A stretch of DNA of 64,000 nucleotides from Laspinema palackyanum D2a (GTDB lineage: Bacteria; Cyanobacteriota; Cyanobacteriia; Cyanobacteriales; Laspinemataceae). Below, one piece after another: positions 45,411-57,597 of the stretch; the stretch's first letter is position 1, and every line of letters begins with the position of its first letter. The DNA is taken from positions 1 through 64,000 of the forward strand of contig JAMXFF010000021.1 of NCBI GenBank assembly GCA_025370845.1, read 5' to 3'. The position numbers and the translations under genes were made by a program. The notes under the pieces are model-generated. The model saw nothing but the letters and a program-made list of their open reading frames with translations, was not told where the DNA came from and searched no databases.

Positions 45411-46475
45411 TTGGCAAATAAACCGATTCGACTACTGATTGCTGCGAGTGGCACAGGTGGGCATTTGTTCCCAGCACTCGCCACCGCAGAACAACTCCCA
45501 GACTATCAGATTGAATGGTTGGGGGTTCCCAACCGCATGGAAACTCAACTGATTGGCGATCGCTATCCGTTGCACACCGTGAACGTAGAAGGATTTCAAC
45601 AACGTCTCGGACTCGGCACCCTCAAAATCGCCTTCCGACTCGTCAGTTCCGTGTTTCAAGTGCGTCGCTTGCTCAAAACCGGACAATTTCACGGCGTCTT
45701 TACTACCGGAGGTTATATTGCCGCCCCAGCCATTTTAGCAGCCCGTTCTCTGGGATTACCGGCCATTCTCCATGAGTCTAACGCCCTGCCGGGGAAAGTC
45801 ACCCGCACCTTTAGTCCGTTTTGTACGGTGGTGGCAGTCGGGTTTGAGAAGGCGGCGCAATATTTACCCAAGGCAAACACCGCTGTTGTGGGAACTCCCG
45901 TGCGATCGCCCTTCCTCGCCACCCCGGAATTGGATTTACCCATTCCAGAAAATGTCCCTTTAATTGCGATCGCCGGAGGTTCTCAAGGCGCAGTTGCTGT
46001 TAACAAATTGGTGCGCGAATGCGCTCAAGCTTGGATTGATGCCGGTGCCTGGATTTTCCATCAAACCGGAGACAATGATCCGGAAGTCGATAGCTTTCAG
46101 CATCCGCACTACATTTCTATGCCATTCTATCCCAATATGGCGGGATTATTGCATCGCGCTACCCTTGTGATTAGTCGGGCGGGTGCAGGGACTCTAACCG
46201 AATTAGCGGTGACAAAAACTCCCTCTATTTTGATTCCTTATCCCTTTGCAGCAGAAGATCATCAAGCCTATAATGCAGCCGTCTTTGCCGATGCAGGGGC
46301 CGCCGTCCTGTATCGGCAAAAAGAGCTAACGGCGCAACAGTTGGAACAGCAAGTTTTAGACTGGCTCAAATCACCGGAATCCTTGCAGAAAATGGCAGAA
46401 GCAGCCGGTGGGTTAGCCGTTCCCGACAGTAGCGATCGGCTCGCTCAATTAGTCCGAAAATGGGTAGAAAAGTAA
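45411..46475 (+). CDS. murG: UDP-GlcNAc:undecaprenyl-PP-MurNAc-pentapeptide transferase MurG
   Basis: 354 aa, GT28 fold. The N-terminal loop SGTGGHLFPAL (from residue 13) and the C-terminal donor-site pattern SRAGAGTLTELA with PYPFAAEDHQ are intact. It adds GlcNAc to lipid I to make lipid II on the inner face of the membrane. The start codon is TTG at 45411, giving the family-typical MANKPIRLLIAASGTGG; no ATG is available nearby. Confidence 0.96.
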   Translation: MANKPIRLLIAASGTGGHLFPALATAEQLPDYQIEWLGVPNRMETQLIGDRYPLHTVNVEGFQQRLGLGTLKIAFRLVSSVFQVRRLLKTGQFHGVFTTGGYIAAPAILAARSLGLPAILHESNALPGKVTRTFSPFCTVVAVGFEKAAQYLPKANTAVVGTPVRSPFLATPELDLPIPENVPLIAIAGGSQGAVAVNKLVRECAQAWIDAGAWIFHQTGDNDPEVDSFQHPHYISMPFYPNMAGLLHRATLVISRAGAGTLTELAVTKTPSILIPYPFAAEDHQAYNAAVFADAGAAVLYRQKELTAQQLEQQVLDWLKSPESLQKMAEAAGGLAVPDSSDRLAQLVRKWVEK

Positions 46476-46692
46476 GGGTTAATTCTTGGATTTTGAGGTA
46501 ACTTCAAGGGTTGGAAACCGGGGGTTTTTAGAAAATTGCTGTCAATTTATCACAAATTTAGGCAAAAACCCGGTTTCTGCTCCTGGGGAGATAATCCTGT
46601 ACCGATGCTTGAGGAGTGCGAGCAAGATGCTCGTTTTCTCTCTACTAAACAAACATCTTAGTTTCTCCAATTTTACCCCCATTATCAAACCC

Positions 46693-47274
46693 TTAATTCA
46701 CAACTTGAGCGCTATGACTGCGGGGGTCAGTTTTACTCGCATTTTTCGGGACTGCCGCACTATTCAATACTGAACTTTGACCTTTAGCCTTGGCATGAGG
46801 TAACGGATTTCCAGCAATTAAGGCTTCGATATTTTCCGCCATCACACCTTGAGGAATTTCCCCGATCGCCTCTGCGATCGCCTCTCCATCTCCACCTAAA
46901 AACACAAAATGAGGAATGCCATCAACCCGATATTTAGTCAACTCCGGTAACCACTTGGTATTGTCCACATTCAACATTACAAAATTAACGCTTTCTGCAT
47001 ATTCCGTTTCCAGTTCTTTCATGGACGGTGCCATTGCCATACAGCTCGTGCACCAATTAGCATAAAATTCCATCAAAGTCGGTTTGCCATTCTCCAGTGC
47101 TACCTCATAAGGGATAGAATCCGTCTCCAGATCCGTTAAGGAAACCGTACTCGATTCCGTCCGTAATCCCAGAAAAATTCCCACCGCCAGGACCGTAGCA
47201 GTCAGGACAATAATCAGATTTCTGAGTTGATTCAGGAATGAAGCCGGGGGTTTTTCAGGTAAATTCGCAGTCAT
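46693..47274 (-). CDS. Membrane-anchored thioredoxin-like protein (TxlA/HCF164-like)
   Basis: 193 aa from the ATG at 47274. The anchor helix LIIVLTATVLAVGIFLGL is at about 19-36. The thioredoxin fold follows with active site NWCTSC (about 73-78) and the cis-Pro IPH motif (about 114). This matches cyanobacterial TxlA and plastid HCF164, which reduce apocytochromes on the lumen/periplasmic side for cytochrome b6f and c assembly. The C-terminal tail is Ser/Lys-rich. A further in-frame ATG at 47292 would add six residues. Confidence 0.88.
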   Translation of the reverse strand: MTANLPEKPPASFLNQLRNLIIVLTATVLAVGIFLGLRTESSTVSLTDLETDSIPYEVALENGKPTLMEFYANWCTSCMAMAPSMKELETEYAESVNFVMLNVDNTKWLPELTKYRVDGIPHFVFLGGDGEAIAEAIGEIPQGVMAENIEALIAGNPLPHAKAKGQSSVLNSAAVPKNASKTDPRSHSAQVVN

Positions 47275-47519
47275 CGCCTCTTTGATTACCAATTATTACA
47301 AGTTGTTTCTAGTTTAGCGAACGATCGCCGATTACGAGGGATGAGGCGACGGGGAGGGGATTCTGCGTTAGGGTCGGGGTGGTGGAGTGGGCGCGAACTG
47401 CATTTTGTAGAGAAGCCGCGCTAGAATAAGATTCGGGAATCTTGATAAGAATTCGTCAGTCAATTCCCCACCCCGTTTTACCCCTTTCCTCATCCCCAGC
47501 AATTCATTCAAAGTAAACC

Positions 47520-47924
47520 GTGAAAAAACGAGTTACCCTAACCTTTCCTAAACGGTCAGTGCAAATGCCAATTACTTATCGATTGGCGAAAGATTTTAAC
47601 GTTGCTGCTAATATTATTCGGGCCCAGGTTGCCCCCAACCAAGTGGGTACTCTCGTCGTTGAATTATCCGGAGATATAGATCAACTGGATGCGGCAATGG
47701 ATTGGATGCGCGCCCATGATATTACCATTTCCTTGGCCTCGCGGGAGATATCAATTGATGAAGAAATTTGTGTTCACTGCGGACTTTGTACCGGAGTTTG
47801 TCCAACGGAAGCACTGCATCTCAACCGAGAGAGTTTTCAACTGAATTTCACGCGATCGCGTTGTGTCGTTTGTGAACAATGTATTCCCACCTGTCCCGTC
47901 CAAGCTATTTCCACAAATCTTTAA
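47520..47924 (+). CDS. NIL-domain 4Fe-4S ferredoxin
   Basis: 134 aa. An N-terminal NIL (ACT-like) domain occupies about 1-78. Two [4Fe-4S] cysteine motifs follow: CVHCGLCTGVCP (about 88-99) and CVVCEQCIPTCP (about 119-130). The NIL domain is a small-ligand or methionine-linked regulatory fold, and the rest is an electron carrier. The start is GTG at 47520. Its redox partner is unknown. Confidence 0.9.
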   Translation: MKKRVTLTFPKRSVQMPITYRLAKDFNVAANIIRAQVAPNQVGTLVVELSGDIDQLDAAMDWMRAHDITISLASREISIDEEICVHCGLCTGVCPTEALHLNRESFQLNFTRSRCVVCEQCIPTCPVQAISTNL

Positions 47925-47986
47925 GGTCCCGAGGATGGGGTAAACCCTCCAGGCGTGGGTTTGTAACAAGTGTCCGAGGAGATTCC

Positions 47987-48412
47987 ATGTTGTTTTTCAA
48001 AAACCTGCCCCGGCTGTCTCTGCTCCTGCTGGCGCTGACTTATTTTAACTTTGGCTGGAGATTAGCCACCACCCAATCCCCCTTGTGGGTGTGGGTTTTA
48101 TCTGTTATTTTGACCTTTCTGATGGCCGAGGCTTTAGCAGCACCTTGGTCAATTATCCGCACGTTTTCAGTGCGTTGGTTAAAATCCGATTACCGGACAT
48201 TTTTTACAGTCATGTCCGGTGCTTTTTTTCTCGTGGTTTTCCTGTCTTGGTTGCATATTTCCGCTTACGGATTAGCGTTATTTGTCTCCGCCGCGATGGC
48301 TAGACTGGACCTGCAAACCGGTCCGTTCCGTCCCTGGCAAGATTTTTTAATTTTATTTGTCGTAGCAACCCTGGGGTTGAGTCTAGGTTGGGGCCTCTAC
48401 TTCATCTTCTAA
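47987..48412 (+). CDS. Small multi-span membrane protein, unknown function
   Basis: 141 aa from the ATG at 47987, which has GAGGAGATT just upstream; an upstream in-frame ATG at 47879 falls inside the ferredoxin gene and is rejected. Four hydrophobic segments are visible (LSLLLLALTYFNFGW, VWVLSVILTFLMAEALA, GAFFLVVFLSWLHI, ILFVVATLGLSLGW). A conserved hypothetical cyanobacterial protein is likely. The function is unknown. Confidence 0.75.
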   Translation: MLFFKNLPRLSLLLLALTYFNFGWRLATTQSPLWVWVLSVILTFLMAEALAAPWSIIRTFSVRWLKSDYRTFFTVMSGAFFLVVFLSWLHISAYGLALFVSAAMARLDLQTGPFRPWQDFLILFVVATLGLSLGWGLYFIF

Positions 48413-48583
48413 ATCGCTTGAGCCATCAATCGGGACTCTCAGAGTTGAGTCCCCGGTTAGATGCTAGGGCGGGTAGGATGTAAGATAAAAAGACACAAGC
48501 AAACATCGAGATGCCTGCGGATCTGGAACGGATGCCAGAAGTAAAGCGGGCAGATCTGGCCTCATGGGAGAAGGGAACTGGAG

Positions 48584-49165
48584 ATGACCTCTGAGAAAAC
48601 GGAATTAAAAACAACAGACCCCATCGAATCAAGCGGGTGGAAGCAGTTGCGAGACAACGTGCAAATTTTGGCGATCGCCTTGATTTTAGCCCTAGGGATT
48701 CGAGCTTTTGTCGCCGAACCGCGATATATTCCCTCCGTCTCTATGGTTCCGACCCTAGAAGTCGGCGATCGCATCGTCGTCGAAAAACTCTCCTATCACT
48801 GGCGATCGCCCACCACCGGAGATATCATCGTCTTCGACCCGCCAGCAGCCCTTCAACAGTACGGTTACACCAAAAACCAAGCCTTTATCAAACGAGTCAT
48901 TGCCACCGAAGGTCAGTTTGTCCGCATTCACAACGGCCAACTCTACCTCAATGACGAACCCTTACAAGAAGAATATATCGCCGAACCCCCAGACTATGAG
49001 TGGGGTCCCCAACAAGTCCCCAAGGACACCGTATTTGTCATGGGAGATAACCGTAATAACAGTAACGATTCCCATGTTTGGGGGTTTTTACCCAAAACCA
49101 ACATCATTGGCCGCGCAGTCGGGCGATTTTGGCCCGTCAATCGGATCGGTTTCCTCGACAATTAA
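48584..49165 (+). CDS. lepB: Signal peptidase I
   Basis: 193 aa. One N-terminal membrane helix (about 27-44) is followed by the catalytic Ser53 in VSMVPT and the general-base Lys103 in FIKRVIA. The box GDNRNNSNDSHVWG (about 153-166) closes the family signature. It cleaves signal peptides from exported proteins at the periplasmic or lumenal face. The start ATG at 48584 has GGGAACTGGAG ahead. The size and single anchor fit cyanobacterial type I signal peptidases. Confidence 0.95.
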   Translation: MTSEKTELKTTDPIESSGWKQLRDNVQILAIALILALGIRAFVAEPRYIPSVSMVPTLEVGDRIVVEKLSYHWRSPTTGDIIVFDPPAALQQYGYTKNQAFIKRVIATEGQFVRIHNGQLYLNDEPLQEEYIAEPPDYEWGPQQVPKDTVFVMGDNRNNSNDSHVWGFLPKTNIIGRAVGRFWPVNRIGFLDN

Positions 49166-49303
49166 CGGCAAATTTCCCTCAAAAACCCGGTAGAAATCTA
49201 TTCTGGACTAAAACCATTTTCCACCACTGCACTAAAATAATAAGATAGAGGGTGGGAACTCCCACCGACCGGGGAAACGAGTATAAGAGAAACTGGGAAA
49301 ACA

Positions 49304-49627
49304 ATGGGTTTTTTTGATTCTGAAATCGTTCAGCAAGAAGCCAAAGAGCTGTTTGAAGATTATCGTTCTTTGATCCAACTGGGCAGCAATTACGGAAAAT
49401 TTGATAGAGAAGGGAAAAAGCTCTATATCGAACGCATGGAAGCCATGATGGATCGGTACAGCATTTTTATGAAACGCTTTGAACTTTCCGAAGACTTCAT
49501 GGCCCAAATGACCGTTGAACAGCTTAAGACCCAACTGGGTCAATTTGGCATGACACCGCAGCAAATGTTTCAACAAATGCACCAAACCCTAGAGCGCATG
49601 AAAAAGCAATTAGAACAAGAGACTTAA
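49304..49627 (+). CDS. DUF1825 family protein
   Basis: 107 aa, all-helical and soluble. The sequence MGFFDSEIVQQEAKELFEDY and the EAMMDRYSIFMKRFELSEDF block identify DUF1825, a family restricted to cyanobacteria and their relatives. The function is unknown. It stands alone between lepB and a minisatellite region. The ATG at 49304 is preceded by GAGAAACTGGG. Confidence 0.88.
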   Translation: MGFFDSEIVQQEAKELFEDYRSLIQLGSNYGKFDREGKKLYIERMEAMMDRYSIFMKRFELSEDFMAQMTVEQLKTQLGQFGMTPQQMFQQMHQTLERMKKQLEQET

Positions 49628-49679
49628 AAACTCACCACCAAGTCAACATCCATATCGCCCAGGGACTCTTTTACCCCTA

Positions 49680-51895
<2,216 letters not shown>

Positions 51896-52500
51896 GGCGA
51901 TTTTACTTCCTCTCTAATCAAAGCTCAATAGGATGAAAGGGGGACCGGGCAACTGGGGATACAGGCGAGGTCAAGTCATTTGGGAGCAATTTTAGCGCGA
52001 TCGCAGAACAATTGGTGGAAGCGATTTTACCGATGCAGTTTATCATCCCTGGTCCATTTCTGCCGGAGTGCCAAACGCTTCCTCCCATAATTCCCTAAAT
52101 TCCATAACTAGATCGACAAGTTGCAACCCGAACAATCCGGATCCCCCGATCGCAATCTCAGTGTAGTCCTTGGAACTGAAGTTTGGTGTTTGGGGGCGAT
52201 CGCGCCCTTGGAAATTCCCCGACGGTGACCGGATTGCAGGGGGCCTGAACACAGCACGTTATCCATGAAACACTCGACAGCAATACTGCCTAACTTGTTA
52301 GCACTGATTTTTAGCACTAATTTTGGCAATTATAGTACGCTTCACTCCGTCAACCCCTGATTACGTTCCCGACCCCCGGATCCGAGATCAACCTTATTTA
52401 GACTAGGTAGAGTGAGGGGTTACCCAATTTTTCGGTACACTTGTAAGTCACCAAGCAAAGTCAAGCAGTTGTACAATCTGGCATTAGAAGATTAAAACCC
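51896..52500. other. Intergenic region upstream of tyrS
   Basis: 605 bp between the divergent PBP and tyrS genes. Two weak overlapping minus-strand readings (about 52043-52329) lie in different frames and are not supported as genes. A tacaat at 52472-52477 could be the -10 box of tyrS. I see no RNA or terminator here. Confidence 0.4.
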
Positions 52501-53712
52501 TTGAATCAAAGTTTATCCTGGCTGCACCGTGGTGTCAGCGAAATTTTTCCCAATCAACCTGAATCTCAGGACCCCAATGAGTCCTTGGTTGCCCGTCTGC
52601 ACCGTGCAGACCGCCCCTTGCGGGTTAAGTTAGGCATCGACCCCACGGGGGCCGATATCCACCTGGGTCACAGCATCCCGGTGCGAAAAATGCGGGCGTT
52701 TCAAGATGCCGGTCATACAGCAGTTTTGATTATTGGGGACTTTACTGCCCAGATTGGCGACCCCACGGGCAAATCAGAAGTCCGTCGCCAACTCACCGCA
52801 GAAGATGTCCAACGCAATGCCCAAACCTATCTCGACCAAGTTCGTTCCATTTTAGATTTCGATACCCCCGGACGTCTCGAAATTCGCTACAACTCCGAGT
52901 GGTTGTCAAAACTGAATTTAGCCAAAATTCAGGAACTTCTAACCACAATGACTGTGGGACAAATGTTAGCGAAAGAGGGATTCGCCGATCGCTACGAGAA
53001 AGGCAACCCCATCTACCTCCATGAGTTTCTCTATCCCCTGATGCAGGGGTATGATTCGGTGGCGGTTCAGTCCGATGTGGAACTCGGAGGTACTGACCAA
53101 AAGTTTAATATCGCCGTGGGACGGGATTTACAGCGTTATTTCGGCCAAGTGCCTCAGTTTGGCCTCCTCATGCCGATTTTGCTGGGGACCGATGGCACCC
53201 AGAAGATGTCTAAATCCCTGAATAATTATGTGGGTTTAGCAGAAGAACCCTTATCCATGTATTCCAAGTTGGAGAAGATTCCCGATTCCCTGATTGAGGA
53301 ATATTTTGAACTGTTAACCCCGTTAGCATTGGACGAGTTACCGGAAAACCCCCGCGATCGCCAAAAATTACTAGCAACCACTGTGGTGGCGCATCAACAT
53401 GGGGAAGAGGCGGCAAGGGAGGCCCGACGCGCAGCAGAAACCCTGGTCCAAGGCGATGCTACCCAAGCTGAAGCGGTCCCGGAATTTTCCTTAGCGGGGG
53501 TGGAATTTCCCGCCAAACTGTTTTATATCCTCAATCTGAGTGGATTATGCGCCAGTAGTTCTGATGCGCGACGCCAGATTAAAGGGGGGGCAGTGCGTTT
53601 AGATGGCGATCGCATTGCTGACGAAAATCTCTCCTTTGAATCCGCTGCTGACCTGAATCATAAGGTTTTACAAGTCGGTAAAAAGAAATTCGTGCGCCTA
53701 GTCCAGTCCTAA
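52501..53712 (+). CDS. tyrS: Tyrosyl-tRNA synthetase
   Basis: 403 aa class I synthetase. The HIGH-type motif HLGH is at 54-57 and KMSKS at 235-239, inside a Rossmann fold (about 40-260). An S4-type RNA-binding domain closes the protein (about 340-400, [18 protein letters not shown]). It charges tRNA-Tyr. The start codon is TTG at 52501. pyrF follows in the same direction after 26 bp, so a shared transcript is likely. Confidence 0.96.
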   Translation: MNQSLSWLHRGVSEIFPNQPESQDPNESLVARLHRADRPLRVKLGIDPTGADIHLGHSIPVRKMRAFQDAGHTAVLIIGDFTAQIGDPTGKSEVRRQLTAEDVQRNAQTYLDQVRSILDFDTPGRLEIRYNSEWLSKLNLAKIQELLTTMTVGQMLAKEGFADRYEKGNPIYLHEFLYPLMQGYDSVAVQSDVELGGTDQKFNIAVGRDLQRYFGQVPQFGLLMPILLGTDGTQKMSKSLNNYVGLAEEPLSMYSKLEKIPDSLIEEYFELLTPLALDELPENPRDRQKLLATTVVAHQHGEEAAREARRAAETLVQGDATQAEAVPEFSLAGVEFPAKLFYILNLSGLCASSSDARRQIKGGAVRLDGDRIADENLSFESAADLNHKVLQVGKKKFVRLVQS

Positions 53713-53738
53713 CGTTTGTCCCCCTCTCTGCTGCAATT

Positions 53739-54443
53739 ATGTCTATTTGCGATCGCATTATCGTTCCTCTGGATGTCCCCACTCAGGCCGATGCCCTCAC
53801 CCTGATTGATGCCCTCCCCGAAGTCTCATTCTGGAAAGTGGGACTAGAACTATTTGTCAGTTCCGGTCCTAGCATTCTCTCTGAACTGAAAACTCGGCAA
53901 AAACGGATTTTTCTCGACCTGAAATTTCACGATATCCCCAACACCGTGGCCGGGGCCTGTCGGTCTGCGGCCCAGTATCAGGTCGATTTGCTGACCATTC
54001 ACGCCACCTGTGGACGCAGAGGGCTCAAAGATGCTCAAACGGCATTAGTCGAAACCGCTGGAGAGCAAGCGCCTAAACTGATTGCGATTACCCTGTTAAC
54101 CAGTCTTAGCTCACGGGATTTAGCGTTTGACCTCAAAATTCCCGTGGAACTGCCTGAATATGCCTTAGAGATGGCTTTACTTGCGAAAGAGAGTGGGTTG
54201 CCTGGGGCGGTTTGTTCTCCTCACGAAGCGGCACAATTGCGATCGGTTTGTGGGTCTGAGTTTCTGTTAGTCTGTCCCGGAGTTCGTCCCGCTTGGTCAG
54301 AAGCGGGAGATCAACGACGGGCGATGACTCCTGGGGAGGCGATGAAAGCTGGGGCTGATTATTTGGTCATTGGGCGACCCATCACCGCCTCGGAGGACCC
54401 GGGGGCGGCATTTCAGCGGATTTGTGAAGAAATAGAGGCATGA
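53739..54443 (+). CDS. pyrF: Orotidine-5'-phosphate decarboxylase
   Basis: 234 aa TIM-barrel, type 1. The catalytic motif [10 protein letters not shown] is at residues 60-69, and the phosphate-binding VIGRPIT is near the end. It makes UMP from OMP in pyrimidine synthesis. The TGA overlaps the ATG of the following repeat-fused ORF by 4 nt. Confidence 0.96.
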   Translation: MSICDRIIVPLDVPTQADALTLIDALPEVSFWKVGLELFVSSGPSILSELKTRQKRIFLDLKFHDIPNTVAGACRSAAQYQVDLLTIHATCGRRGLKDAQTALVETAGEQAPKLIAITLLTSLSSRDLAFDLKIPVELPEYALEMALLAKESGLPGAVCSPHEAAQLRSVCGSEFLLVCPGVRPAWSEAGDQRRAMTPGEAMKAGADYLVIGRPITASEDPGAAFQRICEEIEA

Positions 54444-55486
54444 TGCAGGACTGGGTAAAAGAGGGACCCCACCCTAACCCTCCCCTTGGTAAGGGGAGGG
54501 GACCGGAAACGCGGATATTTCAAAAGCCCCCCCTTAGCAAGGGGGGGTTGGGGGGGGTTCTTCTCCAGGACCAAGAGGGACCCCACCCTAACCCTCCCCT
54601 TGGTAAGGGGAGGGGACCGGAAACCCGGATTTCTGAAAAGCCCCCCCTTAGCAAGGGGGGGTTGGGGGGGGTTCTTCCGATCGCCAAAGAAGAACCCCAC
54701 CCTAACCCTCCCCTTGCCAAGGGGAGGGGACCGGAAACCGGGATTTCTGAAAAGCCCCCCCTTAGTAAGGGGGGGTTGGGGGGGTCTCTTCCGATCGCCC
54801 AAGAAGAACCCCACCCTAACCCTCCCCTTGCTAAGGGGAGGGGACCGGAAACCCGGATTTCTAAAAAGCCCCCCCTTACTAAGGGGGGGTTGGGGGGGTC
54901 TCTTCAGAGAATTGCCCGGGTTCTGCTGTGCTTTTGCGCGGGGTCTCTCTTCCCCGTGGGGGTTAGGGCCGGGATACCGGAGCCGATCGCCCAAGTTTCT
55001 CCTGCTGGACCCAGGGTTCGCGGGGTCTGTCCGACGGATTTAGACCTATTAATGAGTCAATTGCTGCCTGATTTGCCCGGTTATGTCAATCGCACGATTC
55101 AACGCAGTAGCCAAGATTATGTGCCTCGGTTCGTGATTCTCGCGGGTCGTCCGGAGTTTCAACCGTTGCCTCAAGGTCCCGGGGTGAATCATCCTCCGGT
55201 TTCTCGGTTACCGGGAGATTTAGAAATTGAAGGGTCAAATCCGGCGATCGCCCAAGTCTTTTTTACAACTTTAGAACGTCATTATACCGCCACTCAATCC
55301 ATAGAATATCAGCAATATCATTGGCTATTTTTATCCCAAACTGATGAAGGGTGGCGAGTCAATCAAATGTTTTCTCGCACTGCCTATCCAGAAGGAGCAA
55401 TTCCCACTCCTCCACGAGATAGTAGTGAGAGCGAAATGGCTCAAGCGGTTCGTTTATGGTTGCGAGATTGTCGGTACAGGGGTTAG
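54440..55486 (+). CDS. Secreted cyanobacterial protein with repeat-derived N-terminus
   Basis: 348 codons from an ATG overlapping the pyrF stop. Codons 9 to about 155 are four repeat units of 38 residues ([16 protein letters not shown] ... [11 protein letters not shown]). The genuine part starts about codon 156: a signal-like segment ([19 protein letters not shown]), then a soluble domain with [21 protein letters not shown] and [20 protein letters not shown]. That part looks like a conserved cyanobacterial protein of unknown function. I infer that repeats were inserted at its 5' end; the true start may lie near 54905, without an obvious ATG. Translation of the repeat section is doubtful. Confidence 0.6.
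   Translation: MMQDWVKEGPHPNPPLGKGRGPETRIFQKPPLSKGGLGGVLLQDQEGPHPNPPLGKGRGPETRISEKPPLSKGGLGGVLPIAKEEPHPNPPLAKGRGPETGISEKPPLSKGGLGGSLPIAQEEPHPNPPLAKGRGPETRISKKPPLTKGGLGGSLQRIARVLLCFCAGSLFPVGVRAGIPEPIAQVSPAGPRVRGVCPTDLDLLMSQLLPDLPGYVNRTIQRSSQDYVPRFVILAGRPEFQPLPQGPGVNHPPVSRLPGDLEIEGSNPAIAQVFFTTLERHYTATQSIEYQQYHWLFLSQTDEGWRVNQMFSRTAYPEGAIPTPPRDSSESEMAQAVRLWLRDCRYRG
54464..54905. repeat. 114-bp tandem repeat, four copies
   Basis: Units begin at 54464, 54578, 54692 and 54806, the last slightly shortened. Each contains two hairpin cores: ccctccccttggtaaggggaggg and ccccccttagcaagggggggtt. Because the period is a multiple of three, frames stay open on both strands. The same core sequence is found in the MITE at 44163-44243 and near 3505-3535. 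Confidence 0.95.
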
Positions 55487-55503
55487 GATGTTTAGTCCCC
55501 TGT

Positions 55504-56205
55504 CTATTTCAGTCCGAGTTCTTCTAATTTGGCATTTACCGTTTGGACATCTTGCCACATCAACCATTTAGGTGAACCTTTTTCTCGGGATGGATTGCGG
55601 AGGAGATAGGCGGGATGAAAGATGGGCATACAGAGTTTTCCTTGCCATTCAAACCATTGACCCCGAATTTTAGTAATCCCTCTTTTTTCTTTGAGTAATC
55701 CTTTAACTGCTGTTGCTCCCGTTAATAAAATAATCGCCGGATTGACTAGACGAATTTGTTCTAAAAGATAGGGTTTACAGGCTTCCATTTCGTCTGGAGT
55801 GGGGGCGCGATTTCCCGGGGGACGGCATTTATTGACATTGCAGATGTAAACGTCTTTTTCAGTGGAAAGTTTGACGGAGGCGAGGATTTTTTCTAATAAC
55901 TCTCCACTTTTGCCGACAAAGGGTAATCCGGTTTCATCTTCGGTTTGACCCGGGGCTTCCCCAATAATCATAATCGGGGCATGAGGATTTCCTCTGCCAA
56001 TAACAGCATGGGTCCGATTCGCGCCTAATCCACATCGGTGGCATTGGTTACAGGGGATGGACAGTTCATCAACGCTGGTATAAGTCCCGGGGGGAATGGG
56101 AATATCGGCACGGGTTGGAATCAGTTCGGGATTAAAGGATGGGGGTTCGGGAGGTGCATCAAAAGGGGTAATGTCAAATAGATTAAGTTGGTTCTCGTCG
56201 GTCAT
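55504..56205 (-). CDS. Type-4 uracil-DNA glycosylase
   Basis: 233 aa. The family-4 hallmarks are present: iron-sulfur Cys residues CNQCHRC (52-58) and CNVNKCRPPGN (about 120), motif 1 GEAPGQTED (about 83), and HPAYLLRN (about 197). It removes uracil from DNA. The short Pro-rich N-terminal tail (about 1-45) is not part of the catalytic fold. The ATG at 56205 is the start. It is convergent with the gene on its left. Confidence 0.92.
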   Translation of the reverse strand: MTDENQLNLFDITPFDAPPEPPSFNPELIPTRADIPIPPGTYTSVDELSIPCNQCHRCGLGANRTHAVIGRGNPHAPIMIIGEAPGQTEDETGLPFVGKSGELLEKILASVKLSTEKDVYICNVNKCRPPGNRAPTPDEMEACKPYLLEQIRLVNPAIILLTGATAVKGLLKEKRGITKIRGQWFEWQGKLCMPIFHPAYLLRNPSREKGSPKWLMWQDVQTVNAKLEELGLK

Positions 56206-56468
56206 TTTGTATCCTTATTTTGGTTTATTTTAAATTATAGACGGGTTACAAAAGGCTTGAAATTCTTGGCAAAATTGAGATTTTTTCCGGGGTCTTGTCG
56301 GTTTTAGACTTAAAACCCGAGAGGTAAATTATATCAGCCGGTTAAATGATTTAAACCCAGGTTTAAGCCGGTTTAGGCTAATTTTAGGCTACCAGAAAAA
56401 GGGAGAAAGTGACCCCTTACCCATCAGGGTCGGAAAAAATCAGCCATCATAGAGGCAACTGAAGTGCT

Positions 56469-57140
56469 ATGTGGCTGGAGGGGATGATGATACCTGCCCC
56501 ATTATTTCGCGATCGCGCTGATGCCGGACAACAACTGGCTGAGGCGGTGATTCAACAACTGACTGAAATCGATCCAGACTTGAAGCGGATGAAACCGATT
56601 GTGTATGCCTTGCCGCGAGGGGGATTGCCGATCGCCGCCCCTCTGGCGCAGCGGTTGGGTTGTCCTTTGGATATCATTGTGGCTAAAAAAATTACGCGCC
56701 CAGAGAACCCCGAATTGGCCCTGGGTGCGGTAACGGCGGATGGAGAGGTCCTCTGGGGGAGGCAGCGTTTGTTACGATATCAGGTCCGCAAAACGGCTCA
56801 ACAGGAGGCTCAAGCGAAAGCTCAGGGGCAGTGGAGTCAAATGGCATCGGCTTGTCCCCAGGTGGATCCGACTGGGGCTTTGGCCCTGGTGGTGGATGAT
56901 GGAATTGCTACGGGGATGACGATGGCGGTGGCGGTACAGGCGTTACGACAGCGAAATCTCGCCCAAATTTGGATCTGTGTGCCGGTGGCCCCGGAGGAGT
57001 TGGTGGATGAAATAAGCCGGTGGTGCGATCGCCTCCTGGTATTAGCAACTCCCCATCCGTTTATGAGTGTCAGCCGGTTTTATGAGGCGTTTCCCCAGGT
57101 GGAGATGTCTGAGGCGATCGCCTACTTATCCGGCCAATAA
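56469..57140 (+). CDS. Phosphoribosyltransferase-fold protein
   Basis: 223 aa PRTase domain. The PRPP-binding motif is LVVDDGIATGMTM (about 138-150), and PRGGLPIAAPLA is at about 50. The family (ComF/TrmPs-like phosphoribosyltransferases) may act in nucleotide salvage or be regulatory; the exact substrate is unknown. The ATG at 56469 is used, although the ATG at 56484 gives an N-terminus closer to relatives. Confidence 0.85.
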   Translation: MWLEGMMIPAPLFRDRADAGQQLAEAVIQQLTEIDPDLKRMKPIVYALPRGGLPIAAPLAQRLGCPLDIIVAKKITRPENPELALGAVTADGEVLWGRQRLLRYQVRKTAQQEAQAKAQGQWSQMASACPQVDPTGALALVVDDGIATGMTMAVAVQALRQRNLAQIWICVPVAPEELVDEISRWCDRLLVLATPHPFMSVSRFYEAFPQVEMSEAIAYLSGQ

Positions 57141-57300
57141 TTGCCCGGTTCCTGTCCAAAATCCGTGGCTAAGGGTTGACTATTCCTTGTGGAATAGACC
57201 TTTGCCTAACATCCTCTATCCCCAGGTGGCGGCTCACGGGATAAATTTAAGGTTAATCTTAGATTAAAATAAAAAACACGCTCTTAAATTTTTAATCAAA

Positions 57301-57597
57301 ATGCGACGTATGCAATTTTGGGGGGATACCCTGATTAATTATATTCAGCAGAATCCTCCCCTATGTACCGAACTGGTGATGCTTTCGGCAGCCATTGTTT
57401 TACTGGGATTTTGGGGGGTGACTCTGGACTGGCCTTATTTGGTCCTGAGTCTGAGTTATGCAGTGGGCTCGTCCTGTTCCTGTTTAGTTCGCGGTGCGAT
57501 CGCCCCTTCCCCAAGCTTTAGGCTGCCGCAATTGACCGCGATTTTGTTATTAGTGGTCAGTTTCTTTAGTTTTGCTGATTTACTGGGTTATTTATAA
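57301..57597 (+). CDS. Small membrane protein, unknown function
   Basis: 98 aa with three hydrophobic segments (about 24-43, 46-63 and 76-95). I recognise no family. It overlaps the 3' end of the convergent VOC gene by six bases. Confidence 0.6.
   Translation: MRRMQFWGDTLINYIQQNPPLCTELVMLSAAIVLLGFWGVTLDWPYLVLSLSYAVGSSCSCLVRGAIAPSPSFRLPQLTAILLLVVSFFSFADLLGYL

Noticed and set aside
52043-52329. Two overlapping minus-strand ORFs upstream of tyrS
   Set aside because: They lie in different frames and neither has a recognisable motif. They could be a decayed gene, but the evidence is too thin to list.
54413-54994. 193-aa minus-strand ORF and a 185-aa ORF in another plus frame over the 114-bp array
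   Set aside because: Open only because the repeat period is divisible by three; both are shadows of the array.
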